Notes under the pieces: model-generated
Database searches by the model: none
What the model saw: only the letters and a program-made list of their open reading frames with translations
What the model was told of the DNA's origin: nothing
Shown here: one piece after another, positions 55,259 through 64,000 of the stretch
Position numbering within the stretch: position 1 is the first letter of the stretch
Layout: every line of letters starts with the position of its first letter
Position numbers and translations under genes: made by a program
Source of the DNA: Chitinophagaceae bacterium
GTDB taxonomy: Bacteria > Bacteroidota > Bacteroidia > Chitinophagales > Chitinophagaceae
Assembly (NCBI GenBank): GCA_017853575.1
Contig: JAFMJI010000002.1
Location: 1 to 64,000, forward strand
Reading direction: 5' to 3'
Length of the DNA: 64,000 nt

Positions 55259-57173
55259 CCTTGATGTGCTCCTTCATCATGTCCCTGGCACAGTCTGCAA
55301 TGGCTTGGGCATCATAATGACATTCTTTGTGTAGTTCTTTCAATGTGCCATGCTCAACAATTCTGTCGGGGATACCTAAAATCCTTACTTCCGATTTGTA
55401 TTGATGGGTATTCATGAATTCCAGTACAGCAGAACCTATTCCTCCAACAACGGTACCATCTTCTACTGTAACGACTTTGTTGAACTGCTGGAAAACTTCA
55501 TGGAGCATTGCCTCATCGAGCGGCTTTGCAAAACGAAGATCATAGTGTGCTGGATTGATTCCATCATTTTTCAAATCTCTTATAGCTGCCGCAGCAAAAT
55601 TTCCTGGGTGACCAAAACTTAAAATGGCAATATCTTTCCCATCTCTTATTTTTCTTCCTTTGCCAATTTCAATTTCTTTCATTTCTGTTTGCCATTCAGG
55701 CATTACACCTTCACCCCTCGGGTATCTGATTACAAATGGAAGTTTGTTTGATTCCAATTGTGCTGTAAACATCAGATTGCGCAACTCAGCTTCATTCATG
55801 GGCGCTGATACGATCATATTAGGAATGCATCGCATATAGGCAATATCATATACTCCATGATGGGTTGGTCCGTCATCTCCAACCAATCCTGCTCTGTCTA
55901 AACAAAATATTACTGGAAGTTTTTGAATGGCAACATCATGTACTACCTGATCGTAAGCCCTTTGCATGAAAGACGAATAAATATTGCAAAATACCCTTAA
56001 TCCTTGTGTGGCCATTCCTGCACTAACTGTTACAGCGTGTTGTTCGCAGATGCCAACATCGATGGCCCTGTCCGGCATTTCTTCCATCATGTATTTCAAG
56101 GAAGATCCGGAAGGCATGGCAGGAGTTACTCCAAAAATATTTTTATTATTTTTTGCCAGCTCAATGATGGTCTTTCCAAACACATCCTGGTATTTCGGTG
56201 GTTGTGGAGTGTCGTATGTCTTTTTAAATATCTCTCCAGTTACTTTATCAAAGAGTCCGGGTGCATGCCATTTTGTTTGATCTTTTTCTGCAAGCGCATA
56301 TCCTTTTCCTTTCGTGGTGATGATATGAAGCAGCTTAGGACCACTGATGTCTTTCAGATCATTGAGGGTGTCAACCAGCTTTGATATGTTATGTCCGTCA
56401 ATTGGACCAAAATAGCGGATGTTCATGGATTCAAACAGATTGCTTCTGCGGTTGATGAATCCTTTTATGCTGTGTTCAAGTTTACTGGCAACTTCTCTGG
56501 TAAAATTTGTTCCTACAGGAAGCTTTCCTAGAATTTTCCAGATATCAGTCTTCAGCTTATTATACGTGTGAGATGTGGCAATATCTGTGAGGTATTCTTT
56601 CAATGCACCTACATTTGGATCGATGCTCATGCAATTGTCATTCAAGATGATCAATACATCGCTGTCAGCAACTCCCGCATGATTCATTGCTTCAAATGCC
56701 ATGCCAGCAGTCATGGAACCATCTCCAATGACGGCAACAGATTTGCGGTTATTTTCTCCCTTGTATTTTGCAGCTATCGCCATGCCCAGGGCCGCAGAAA
56801 TGGAAGTGGAAGAATGTCCAACACCAAACGTATCAAATTCACTTTCAGATCTTTTTGGGAAACCGCTCAGACCGCCATATTTTCTATTGGTGATGAAATT
56901 ATCTCTTCTGCCTGTGAGTATTTTATGTCCATATGCCTGATGGCCGACATCCCATACCAATTGGTCGTATGGGGTATTGTAGACGTAGTGAAGTGCCACG
57001 GTAAGTTCCACAACTCCAAGGCTGGCAGCAAAATGACCACCGTGAACGCTGACTACATCAATAATGTACTGGCGGAGTTCGTCGCAAACCTTGTATAAAT
57101 CGTCTTTATTGATTTTTTTAAGGTCAGCCGGTGCGTTGATATTTTTTAACAAGGGTCCAGGTACAATCATCAT
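55248..57173 (-). CDS. dxs: 1-deoxy-D-xylulose-5-phosphate synthase
   Basis: 641 aa, usual length. HGGHFAASLGVVELTVALHYVYNTPYDQLVWDVGHQAYGHKIL, the thiamine diphosphate motif GDGSMTAGMAFEAMNHAG..LNDN, CEQHAVTVSAGMA, and DRAGLVGDDGPTHHGVYDIAYMRCIPN identify Dxs. It condenses pyruvate and glyceraldehyde 3-phosphate in the first step of the MEP isoprenoid pathway, which would feed the isoprenoid-type enzyme elsewhere in the window. Starts at ATG 57173 (a second ATG follows at once). Confidence 0.96.
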   Translation of the reverse strand: MMIVPGPLLKNINAPADLKKINKDDLYKVCDELRQYIIDVVSVHGGHFAASLGVVELTVALHYVYNTPYDQLVWDVGHQAYGHKILTGRRDNFITNRKYGGLSGFPKRSESEFDTFGVGHSSTSISAALGMAIAAKYKGENNRKSVAVIGDGSMTAGMAFEAMNHAGVADSDVLIILNDNCMSIDPNVGALKEYLTDIATSHTYNKLKTDIWKILGKLPVGTNFTREVASKLEHSIKGFINRRSNLFESMNIRYFGPIDGHNISKLVDTLNDLKDISGPKLLHIITTKGKGYALAEKDQTKWHAPGLFDKVTGEIFKKTYDTPQPPKYQDVFGKTIIELAKNNKNIFGVTPAMPSGSSLKYMMEEMPDRAIDVGICEQHAVTVSAGMATQGLRVFCNIYSSFMQRAYDQVVHDVAIQKLPVIFCLDRAGLVGDDGPTHHGVYDIAYMRCIPNMIVSAPMNEAELRNLMFTAQLESNKLPFVIRYPRGEGVMPEWQTEMKEIEIGKGRKIRDGKDIAILSFGHPGNFAAAAIRDLKNDGINPAHYDLRFAKPLDEAMLHEVFQQFNKVVTVEDGTVVGGIGSAVLEFMNTHQYKSEVRILGIPDRIVEHGTLKELHKECHYDAQAIADCARDMMKEHIKVIQ

Positions 57174-57310
57174 TCAACTTTTCAGAGCTTAGCCGCTTAT
57201 TCTACAAAAGTTAGGTGTTTTTGTTCAAATAAAACTGAAACAAAGCTATTTAAAATTGATCAGAATACCTATCCAGCTGCGTTAAAGTTAAGTAGGAGAT
57301 GACTGCTTGA

Positions 57311-58678
57311 TTAACCTTTCATCAAACGGGCAATTTGAGGTTGTTGATTAGAGAAATTTCTAATTGCAACAATGTAGAGTCCTTTTTGGAGTTGATTGGT
57401 CTGAAGACGAATATTGTTACTGCCGCTTGTAAGATCTATTGTTTGTGAATAAGCAAGTGCACCATTGGTTGCGTAAAAATTTACCACTGCTTTTTCGTTT
57501 TTATCAGATTGAACATTCAGGTTTAATATATCGCTGAAAGGATTTGGAGATGCAGTCATTTTGTTAGGCTGCTGTGCAGTCAGGTTTAAATGTACGATAG
57601 GAGAGTAAGTTGTTTTATTATTTACATCTGTCATAGCAATTCTGAAATAACTCTGTTGAGAAGGATTGCTGTTGAATTGGATATTTTGTAGGCCTGCGCG
57701 ATTTTCAAAAGGAACATTTGCAACTTTTTCAAACTGACTTCCATTGATGCTTGCGTCAAGTCTTAATTCTTTCAAATCTGCATCTGTTTCAATTTCAATA
57801 TTAAAATTGTTCACTTTTCCGTTGTTGTTTCCTGTAAACTTTTTCAAACGAACAGCCATGGTGATACATGGATCAATTTTGAAATCAAATACTTGTTGAT
57901 TGCATCCATTGATTGGCTCCAACATGATTTTGTATGTTCCAGTTGAGTATAAATTATTGATCTCAACAACTGGCGCTGAACTGTCTTTTCCTTTTTCAAA
58001 TCTGTCATTTGCTGTGAACTTGCCGTCGTTGTTTGCATCGAATCCAAGTACATAGCTTACTGAAAAATATTTCTCAGGATTTGCATTTTCAATGGTAAAA
58101 TTTACTTTACCGCTGCTGCAATTGTTATTCATTGCAACCAATTTGCTGATTTGAACAGAGGAAACAGATCCGTTCCGTTGGTTGCTGATTCCCAACGTTG
58201 AAGTGCTGTCAATCATCCAAGTGCAATCGCCATCAGTTTTTCTTGCAAAGATTAAACCAGCACCTTTTGCATCTATCAATGATTCAATTTTTGAATTGTT
58301 TAGTTCGCTGCTTTTTCCGCTGATGGCATCTATCAAATTAGAGCTTGAATCAGTCAATGAAATGCTGATGTTTGATTTTTCTTTGGCAATCATTTTAGAT
58401 GTATATACTACATAATATCCGCCTTCTGCCAAAATGGTATTCTTTGGAAAAGCAATGATTTCATTGTTGATGTTTAAAATATAGTTACTGATGTTCACGC
58501 TGCTGATACCTACATTCTTTAACTCGATAAAATCTTGTGTGTTTTTCACTGAAAGTCCGCTAGAGAATTCATTGATAACAACCCTGCCTTGTGCTTGAGC
58601 CATATTGAAAACTCCTGCAAACACACTTATTAAGAGGGTGATCAGGAGGCGGCTTAGATTTGAGTTTTTAACGATCAT
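57311..58678 (-). CDS. Secreted lamin-tail-domain protein with type IX sorting signal
   Basis: 455 aa. Signal peptide (ending MAQAQ), then a lamin tail domain at residues ~31-125 (RVVINEFSSGLSVKNTQDFIELKNVG, GYYVVYTSK), a middle domain with EF-hand-like DANNDGKFTANDRFEKG, and a C-terminal Por-type sorting domain (SPNPFSDILNLNV, LQKGLYIVAIRN, ending LMKG), type A. Such proteins are exported through the type IX system whose core is encoded at 24.5-29.3 kb. The exact role is unknown; surface attachment or nucleic-acid binding are possible. Confidence 0.88.
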   Translation of the reverse strand: MIVKNSNLSRLLITLLISVFAGVFNMAQAQGRVVINEFSSGLSVKNTQDFIELKNVGISSVNISNYILNINNEIIAFPKNTILAEGGYYVVYTSKMIAKEKSNISISLTDSSSNLIDAISGKSSELNNSKIESLIDAKGAGLIFARKTDGDCTWMIDSTSTLGISNQRNGSVSSVQISKLVAMNNNCSSGKVNFTIENANPEKYFSVSYVLGFDANNDGKFTANDRFEKGKDSSAPVVEINNLYSTGTYKIMLEPINGCNQQVFDFKIDPCITMAVRLKKFTGNNNGKVNNFNIEIETDADLKELRLDASINGSQFEKVANVPFENRAGLQNIQFNSNPSQQSYFRIAMTDVNNKTTYSPIVHLNLTAQQPNKMTASPNPFSDILNLNVQSDKNEKAVVNFYATNGALAYSQTIDLTSGSNNIRLQTNQLQKGLYIVAIRNFSNQQPQIARLMKG

Positions 58679-58882
58679 CGCAGGTTGCTTTGATCATTTA
58701 ACGGGGAGAAATTGCGCGCTATTATAAACTTTCAGCAATTCCGGAAAAATGAAGTGAAACCCCTTAAATAGGCTGTTTGCATCACGAAAAAACCGCAGTA
58801 TTTATACTTAGTATAGAGGGATTGCCCCTGTCTTTTTTTACGAACGGTATTCCACTGATCAAAAACTGATTTAATTTTAACG

Positions 58883-59929
58883 ATGCTTCATTTTATCAGA
58901 AAATTGCCCAAATACACCCTGTTCCAGGCCTTGGGCTGGGGATTATTCTTGGCTGTAAATGTCTTTTTTGCCATATCCTATAAAATGGCGGATCAGGTTT
59001 TCTTTGTAAGATTGGTGATAACCATGTTCCTGGGACTGGTTTTTACAGATTTGATGAGAACTGTGATCAAGCGATGGAAGCTTTTAAAAAAGAAGATCAA
59101 TGCCCAGCTCATTGGTTTTGTACTTCTCTCCCTGGTTTTTGCATTAACCGTAGGTATGGTTGAAACCCTGGTGGTGAAAACATTTGACTTGAATTTCAAG
59201 CAAGAAACTGGATTCAATTTCTTTCAGGATTATATCTCCAATGCCTTTTCATGGATTGTATTTCTGTTCATTTGGAACTGCATTTATTTTATTTATCATT
59301 TTGTTGATGAGAGTACCAGAAATCAATTGGATAAATTAAAATTGGAGGCACTGGTAAAATCACTCGAATTAAAAACCATCAAATCTCATATCAATCCTCA
59401 TTTCATTTTCAATGCTTTGAATAGCATTCGTGCCTTGATAGATGAAAATCCATCTCATGCCAGAGAAGCGATTACTGCGTTGAGCAATATTCTCAGATCA
59501 AGCATGGTTTCTGAAACACAGGAAACCATCACGCTTGAACGAGAATTGAGTATTGTGAAAGATTATCTTGCTCTTGAATTAATCAGGTTTGAAGATCGCT
59601 TGTCTATCAAATATGAAATTCCGGTTGAAGTATTGCAATTTCAAATTCCTCCAATGATGCTGCAGACCTTGGTTGAAAATTCTATTAAGCACGGCATTAG
59701 TAAATCCCTGAAGCCTGGGGAGATCATGATACACGCTTCGAAAAATGATCGAACTTTACAATTGAGGGTGTTGAATACTGGGAAATTAATATTGACGGAA
59801 AATGCAGATGGGTTTGGCTTACAAAGTACCGAGAGTAGATTGAATCTGATTTTTGGTGAAAAGGCCGGGTTCAGCATTTCACAAAAAGATGCAGACCATG
59901 TAGAGGCCTGTGTAAAAATCCCTGTTTAA
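58883..59929 (+). CDS. LytS-type sensor histidine kinase
   Basis: 348 aa. Four membrane helices (about 12-32, 40-58, 74-98, 120-141), a short coiled-coil linker, then the His_kinase domain with SHINPHFIFNALNSIRALI (phosphoacceptor H173 in NPHF) and a HATPase part (QIPPMMLQTLVENSIKHG, DGFGLQSTESRLNLIFGE). It lacks an extracellular domain, so it probably senses a membrane state or a membrane-embedded signal. The response regulator gene follows after 14 bp and is its partner. Confidence 0.92.
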   Translation: MLHFIRKLPKYTLFQALGWGLFLAVNVFFAISYKMADQVFFVRLVITMFLGLVFTDLMRTVIKRWKLLKKKINAQLIGFVLLSLVFALTVGMVETLVVKTFDLNFKQETGFNFFQDYISNAFSWIVFLFIWNCIYFIYHFVDESTRNQLDKLKLEALVKSLELKTIKSHINPHFIFNALNSIRALIDENPSHAREAITALSNILRSSMVSETQETITLERELSIVKDYLALELIRFEDRLSIKYEIPVEVLQFQIPPMMLQTLVENSIKHGISKSLKPGEIMIHASKNDRTLQLRVLNTGKLILTENADGFGLQSTESRLNLIFGEKAGFSISQKDADHVEACVKIPV

Positions 59930-59943
59930 TAAATTATTTATCC

Positions 59944-60681
59944 ATGAAAAAGACCGCTATTATCATCGATGATGAAAGACTCGCAAGAGCTGAGTTGAAA
60001 AAAATGTTGCAGGAATATCCTGAAATAAATATACTGGCTGAAGCCTCAAATGCAAATGAAGCGATTGAATTGATCAACCAACATGATCCTCAAATTATTT
60101 TTCTGGATATTCAAATGCCTGAGAAAAATGGATTTGAATTGCTTCAGGAACTTGACAAACTCCCCATTGTAGTGTTTACAACCGCTCATGACGAGTTCGC
60201 CATAAAGGCATTTGAAGTAAGTGCAATAGATTATTTGCTAAAACCAATTGATCCTAACCGCTTGGTTGATACTATCCAGAAACTAAAAGGAGTTGATTTC
60301 AAAGAAGTGGATGATGGTATTTTTAAACAAGAAGCTAAACATATACTCACTGAAGCAGATCAGGTATTTGTAAAAGATGGAGAAAAATGCTGGTTTGTTA
60401 CTCTATCTGAAATCAGGTTTTTTGAATCCGTCGGTAATTATGCACGCGTATTCTTTTCAAACAATAAACCACTTATTCTGAAATCCCTCAATTCCCTGGA
60501 GGAAAGACTAGATCCCAAGACTTTTTTTAGGGCCAACAGAAAGCACATCGTCAACCTCAAAATGATTGAAAAAGTGGAGCCATTCTTCAATGGGGGACTC
60601 CTCCTGGAAATTAAGGGTGGTGAAAAGATTGAAGTTTCAAGACGTCAAGCTGTACGCTTCAAAGAAATGATGAGTCTTTAG
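59944..60681 (+). CDS. LytTR-type response regulator
   Basis: 245 aa. Receiver domain 1-125 with D10/D11 acidic pocket, phosphoacceptor D55 (IIFLDIQMPEKNGF), T82 (VFTTAHDEFA) and K108 (LLKPIDPN); LytTR DNA-binding domain 140-245 with IRFFESVGNYARVFF, LNSLEERLDPKTFFRANRKHIVNL and VSRRQAVRFKEMM. Phosphorylated by the kinase encoded 14 bp upstream, it binds DNA to regulate an unknown set of genes. Confidence 0.94.
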   Translation: MKKTAIIIDDERLARAELKKMLQEYPEINILAEASNANEAIELINQHDPQIIFLDIQMPEKNGFELLQELDKLPIVVFTTAHDEFAIKAFEVSAIDYLLKPIDPNRLVDTIQKLKGVDFKEVDDGIFKQEAKHILTEADQVFVKDGEKCWFVTLSEIRFFESVGNYARVFFSNNKPLILKSLNSLEERLDPKTFFRANRKHIVNLKMIEKVEPFFNGGLLLEIKGGEKIEVSRRQAVRFKEMMSL

Positions 60682-60716
60682 CCTCAACAATTTTAATTTC
60701 CACCCATAGGAAGTGT

Positions 60717-60724
60717 TATTTTTG
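60717..60724 (+). promoter_or_regulatory. -7 promoter element of the DUF3109 gene
   Basis: TATTTTTG matches TAnnTTTG and ends 14 bases before the TTG start at 60739; no ATG is in frame nearby, so the box supports the TTG. Confidence 0.5.
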
Positions 60725-60738
60725 TAAAAAATATCCCC

Positions 60739-61338
60739 TTGATTGTTATTGATAATGTTTTACTGAGTGATGAAATCGTTGAAGCAGAATTTGTTTGTAA
60801 TCTGAGCAAATGCAAAGGAGGATGTTGTGAGGATGGAGATGCAGGAGCACCTCTTACAGATAAGGAATTGGATGAGGTGAAAAAATCATATGAGAAGGTA
60901 AAATCCTACATGACAAAAGATGGTGTTCGTGAAATAGAGAAGAACGGACTCTACCGATACGACAGGGAATTTGGTTGGGTTACCCCAACGGTTGATAATA
61001 AAATTTGTGCTTACGGTTTCAAAGACAAGCAAGGTGTTATAAAATGTGTTTTTGAGGAAGCATATAACAGAGGTGAAATCAAATGGAAAAAACCTATCTC
61101 CTGCCATTTGTATCCCATCAAAAAAACAAAAAGTAAATACACCGGGCATGAGATGTTAAATTATGAACCCAGAAAAGACATGTGTGCACCTGCATGTAAA
61201 TTGGGCAAAGAACTTAAAGTACCGGTATATGTATTTTTAAAAGAGGCACTGACCAGAGAATATGGAAAGTCGTTTTATGAAGCGCTGTGCCAAATTGCAG
61301 AAGATTATTATAAAGTAAAACAATCCAAAAAAAAATAA
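60739..61338 (+). CDS. DUF3109 family cysteine-rich protein
   Basis: 199 aa, TTG start. FVCNLSKCKGGCCEDGDAGAPL (about residues 18-39) and ISCHLYPIKK, with CAPACKLG near 150, are the conserved cysteine groups of the DUF3109 family, distantly like YkgJ metal-binding proteins. Metal or Fe-S binding is likely but not known. The next gene, lutB, starts 3 bases after it and they are probably one unit. Confidence 0.88.
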   Translation: MIVIDNVLLSDEIVEAEFVCNLSKCKGGCCEDGDAGAPLTDKELDEVKKSYEKVKSYMTKDGVREIEKNGLYRYDREFGWVTPTVDNKICAYGFKDKQGVIKCVFEEAYNRGEIKWKKPISCHLYPIKKTKSKYTGHEMLNYEPRKDMCAPACKLGKELKVPVYVFLKEALTREYGKSFYEALCQIAEDYYKVKQSKKK

Positions 61339-61341
61339 CGG

Positions 61342-62721
61342 ATGTCTTCACGAGTACAATCATTTAAAGAGAAAAGTTTTACAAAGGCTGCTGATATCAT
61401 CCACAGGAATACCATCAATTATAATATTGGAAAGTACAATGCTGTTGTACCTATTGGAAAAAAGCAATTTGATGATCTTGATTTTGCAAGAGAGAAGGCA
61501 AAAAATCTCAAATGGAAATCACTTGAATCGCTTGATAGGCAATTGGAGAAATTTGAATTCAATTTTTTAAAGCGCGGTGGAAAAGTCATTTGGGCAGAAA
61601 ATGCTGATCAGGCTTGTGAAGCCATTCTGAAAATATGCAAAGAGAAGAACTGCAAAACCCTCGTAAAGAGCAAGAGCATGGTTACGGAGGAAATTCACCT
61701 GAACGATTTTCTCGAAAAAAATAATATTGAAAGTGTTGAAACAGATTTAGGAGAATATATCCAGCAATTGGATGGCGAACCTCCTTATCATATTGTTACT
61801 CCTGCCATGCACAAAAGCAAAGAGGATGTTGCAAAAGTTTTTCACGATCATCTGAATACACCTATAGATCTCACTCCTGAACAACTTACATTGGTCGCAA
61901 GAGACAAGCTAAGGCAAAAATATGCGGAGGCTGAAGTGGGTATTACGGGCGCTAACTTCATCATATCTGAAACCGGAAGCATTGCTGTTACAGAAAATGA
62001 AGGCAACGCAAGGCTTAGTGCTTCTTGGCCCAAAACACATATTGTTATAACCGGAATTGAAAAGGTAATTCCTAGCTTACAGGATCTCTCTCTCTTCTGG
62101 CCATTGCTTTCAACATTTGGAACTGGACAGCAGATTACAGTATACAATTCCATCATCAGTGGACCCCGTCAGTCACATGAAGAAAATGGTCCGGATGAAA
62201 TGTATGTGATCTTATTGGACAATGGACGAACCTCCATCCTTCAAGATCCTGTTTCTAGAGAAAGCTTATACTGTATTCGTTGCGGTGCTTGTTTAAATGC
62301 TTGTCCTGTTTATAAAAATATAGGAGGACATAGTTATGAGACTACCTATAGTGGCCCTATTGGAAGTGTAATTACTCCGCATCTAAAAGATATGAGTGAG
62401 TGGAAGCACTTGAGCCATGCTTCTTCCTTGTGCGGCAATTGCACGGAGGTTTGTGCTGTGAAAATCAACTTGCATGAATTGCTTCTGGAAAATAGGCGAG
62501 AGGCGGTGAAGACGGGGAAGGGAGATGTGTTGGAAAAAGTTGCCTGGTCAATGTGGCAGCAGGCAATGTTGTTCAGGCCTGTAATGAATATGGGTAACAA
62601 GAAAATGAAAAATTGGATGGTGAATAAGTTGTTCAAAGGTTGGACTGCTCATCGAGCAGATATGGATTTTCCGGAGAAATCTTTCAATCAACTTTGGAAA
62701 GAAAAACAAAAAGCTAACTGA
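61342..62721 (+). CDS. lutB: LutB-like iron-sulfur protein of lactate utilisation
   Basis: 459 aa. N-terminal LutB/LutC-type domain (SKSMVTEEIHLNDFLEKNNIE, GITGANFIISETGSIAVTENEGNARLS), two 4Fe-4S clusters (CIRCGACLNACPVYK about residues 313-327; CGNCTEVCAVKI about 366-377), and a C-terminal segment. With LutA and LutC it oxidises L-lactate to pyruvate. Neither partner is next to it here: the gene is followed by a convergent transporter (8-bp overlap). It may belong with the DUF3109 gene upstream. Confidence 0.92.
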   Translation: MSSRVQSFKEKSFTKAADIIHRNTINYNIGKYNAVVPIGKKQFDDLDFAREKAKNLKWKSLESLDRQLEKFEFNFLKRGGKVIWAENADQACEAILKICKEKNCKTLVKSKSMVTEEIHLNDFLEKNNIESVETDLGEYIQQLDGEPPYHIVTPAMHKSKEDVAKVFHDHLNTPIDLTPEQLTLVARDKLRQKYAEAEVGITGANFIISETGSIAVTENEGNARLSASWPKTHIVITGIEKVIPSLQDLSLFWPLLSTFGTGQQITVYNSIISGPRQSHEENGPDEMYVILLDNGRTSILQDPVSRESLYCIRCGACLNACPVYKNIGGHSYETTYSGPIGSVITPHLKDMSEWKHLSHASSLCGNCTEVCAVKINLHELLLENRREAVKTGKGDVLEKVAWSMWQQAMLFRPVMNMGNKKMKNWMVNKLFKGWTAHRADMDFPEKSFNQLWKEKQKAN

Positions 62722-63625
62722 CATTTTTCCTGAAACTATTGTTTACCAAGAAGACTCCCAACAGGGTTGCAAGTGTTCCCATGGCAATGTTGGCAGTTAG
62801 GCGTTCATCTAACATGACGCTTCCAATAATCAAAGCAACAATTGGATTGATATAAGCGTGAACAGTTACCAGTGCTGCAGGAAGTCGTTTCAATGCAAAT
62901 ACGTATGCTCCAAATGCAATGACTGATCCAACCAATACCAGGTATCCAACAGATAACCATGCTTCAAGTGGTAAGTGGTTGATGGTAACAAAATCTCCCA
63001 ATGAATAGGAAATGAGATTCAACAGGATTCCGCTTATCAGCATCTGCCATCCCAAAGAAAAATAGGGATCTGTATCTTTCGCCTGTTTTGCAGTTAACAA
63101 TGCTCCAATCGCCCAGGTAATGCTTGATATCAATCCAAAAAATATTCCCAATGCAAAGTTTCCTTCTCTGATTTCATTGAAGTAATCATAAAAGCAGATA
63201 ACAACTCCTGCAAAGCCCAAAATAATTCCAATAATGGTTTGAGGTAAGAACGATGTTTTCTTTTGGAAGAGGTAACTGATGATCACAACCCAAATTGGGG
63301 CGATGGCTCCAACTACAGATGCAATACCACTGGGCATGTAAACGACAGACAACACACTTAATCCATTGCTTAACACAAACATGATTACGGCCATCATGAA
63401 AATTCTAAGAAATTGATCTTTTCTTAAAAACATTTTTCTGAATACTGCGAAATAGATTACATAAAGTCCGCCTCCGATGATATGGCGTAGTCCTGATAAT
63501 TGAAGTGCTGGCAAATATTTAATGCCAATTTTGGATGCCATCCAGGTTGTACCCCATAGAATAGATACAATACCAACTGCTGTTAGTCCCTGTGTACGTT
63601 CTTTTGAAGGTTGATGACTGTTCAT
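62714..63625 (-). CDS. EamA/DMT-family transporter
   Basis: 303 aa, ten hydrophobic helices in two EamA repeats. LWGTTWMASKIGIKYLPALQLSGLRHIIGG, ALKRLPAALVTVHAYINPIVALIIGSVMLDERLT near the end are typical. Substrate unknown. Its start codon shares one base with the stop of purH, so it may be co-transcribed with it. Confidence 0.9.
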   Translation of the reverse strand: MNSHQPSKERTQGLTAVGIVSILWGTTWMASKIGIKYLPALQLSGLRHIIGGGLYVIYFAVFRKMFLRKDQFLRIFMMAVIMFVLSNGLSVLSVVYMPSGIASVVGAIAPIWVVIISYLFQKKTSFLPQTIIGIILGFAGVVICFYDYFNEIREGNFALGIFFGLISSITWAIGALLTAKQAKDTDPYFSLGWQMLISGILLNLISYSLGDFVTINHLPLEAWLSVGYLVLVGSVIAFGAYVFALKRLPAALVTVHAYINPIVALIIGSVMLDERLTANIAMGTLATLLGVFLVNNSFRKNVS

Positions 63626-64000
63626 TAATGTCTGAAGTGACGTAAACCAGTTATAACCATTGCCAAACCATGTTGCTTGCAGTACTCAATTGAATCCTTG
63701 TCTCTTATAGAACCCCCTGGTTGGATAAATGCATTGATATTTTCAGCATGACTCATTTTTACACAGTCATCAAATGGGAAGAATGCATCACTTGCCAATA
63801 CTGCACCTTTCAAATCAAAATCAAATTGTTTCGCTTTCTCGATGGATTGTCGCAATGAATCAATTCTGGAAGTTTGTCCACAGCCTTTTCCAATGAGCTG
63901 TTTGTTTTTTACCAAAGCGATGGCATTTGATTTAAGATGTTTGCATACTTTATTGGCAAATATCAAATCATCTTTTTCCTCAGGGCTAGAATTTCTTCCA
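63625..64000 (-). CDS. purH: Bifunctional AICAR transformylase / IMP cyclohydrolase, C-terminal part
   Basis: Partial: the gene runs off the right edge. About 125 residues are visible, starting GRNSSPEEKDDLIFANKVCKHLKSNAI. KH in VCKHLKSNAIALVK is the catalytic Lys-His pair of AICAR transformylase, and IGKGCGQTSRIDSLRQSIEKA, GAVLASDAFFPFDDCV and FIQPGGSIRDKDSIEYC follow as in PurH. It carries out the last two steps of IMP synthesis. The N-terminal cyclohydrolase half lies outside the window. Confidence 0.93.
   Translation of the reverse strand, partial: GRNSSPEEKDDLIFANKVCKHLKSNAIALVKNKQLIGKGCGQTSRIDSLRQSIEKAKQFDFDLKGAVLASDAFFPFDDCVKMSHAENINAFIQPGGSIRDKDSIEYCKQHGLAMVITGLRHFRH

Noticed and set aside
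56568-57098. 176-aa open frame antisense to dxs
   Set aside because: Lies wholly inside the conserved dxs reading frame; no start context or motif.

Overview
The window reads as a densely packed chromosomal segment of a Bacteroidota bacterium, most like the Chitinophagaceae. The evidence is a complete gliding/type IX secretion core (gldK-gldL-gldM-gldN), two proteins with type IX sorting domains, several TonB-dependent receptors with -AQ signal peptides, a LytS/LytTR pair, an ECF sigma factor, and repeated matches to the Bacteroidota -7 promoter element TAnnTTTG just ahead of start codons. Base composition is AT-rich throughout. There is no phage, insertion sequence, CRISPR array or rRNA operon. 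Neighbouring genes often overlap at their ends by 1-14 bp.

Layout. 1-4.4 kb: the tail of a type IX cargo protein with stops in all frames at the window edge, a TPR protein, then a two-gene minus-strand unit of a class I isoprenoid-type enzyme and an exported protein carrying a DADDT motif. 4.4-6.5 kb: tRNA-Arg(CCG) and a sugar-acid mini-operon (RhaM-type mutarotase, SDR dehydrogenase, SMP-30 lactonase). 6.6-8.5 kb: rmuC and a MarC protein. 8.5-13.4 kb: a B12-type TonB receptor behind a cobalamin riboswitch, then an amino-acid permease overlapping a transsulfuration-type PLP enzyme. 13.5-24.4 kb: TolC plus periplasmic adaptor, gpsA, hemW, a BamA/TamA-like barrel, a DUF4271 protein with hemD, and a DUF255 thioredoxin-fold protein. 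24.5-29.3 kb: gldKLMN. 29.3-37.5 kb: a minus-strand run of gpmI, a small membrane protein, a haem-type TonB receptor, an ECF sigma factor, a membrane/barrel protein in the anti-sigma position, and uvrC. 37.6-40.2 kb: a SUI1-family factor, a 68-aa conserved-looking protein, gyrB. 40.3-44.1 kb: an AraC regulator with a cysteine cluster, an HmuR-like receptor and an HmuY-like lipoprotein, forming a haem-uptake locus. 44.2-48.6 kb: ileS with an unusual active-site signature, and a DksA-like protein with a histone-H1-like tail. 48.6-57.2 kb: ABC exporter, rbfA, LolC/E-type permease, transketolase N-half, frr, DMT transporter, scpA, dxs. 57.3-64 kb: a lamin-tail type IX cargo protein, a LytS/LytTR two-component pair, a DUF3109 protein, lutB, a DMT transporter and the 3' part of purH running off the window.

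Most of the window is housekeeping. The items most worth a second look are the swapped GXHH signature in IleS (known in another IleRS2 to give extreme mupirocin resistance), the pairing of a class I isoprenoid-type enzyme with a DXDD-bearing partner, the cysteine cluster in the AraC regulator of the haem locus, and the histone-like tail fused to a DksA-like protein that has lost most of its zinc ligands. No wholly new multi-gene system is obvious; the isoprenoid pair is the best candidate.
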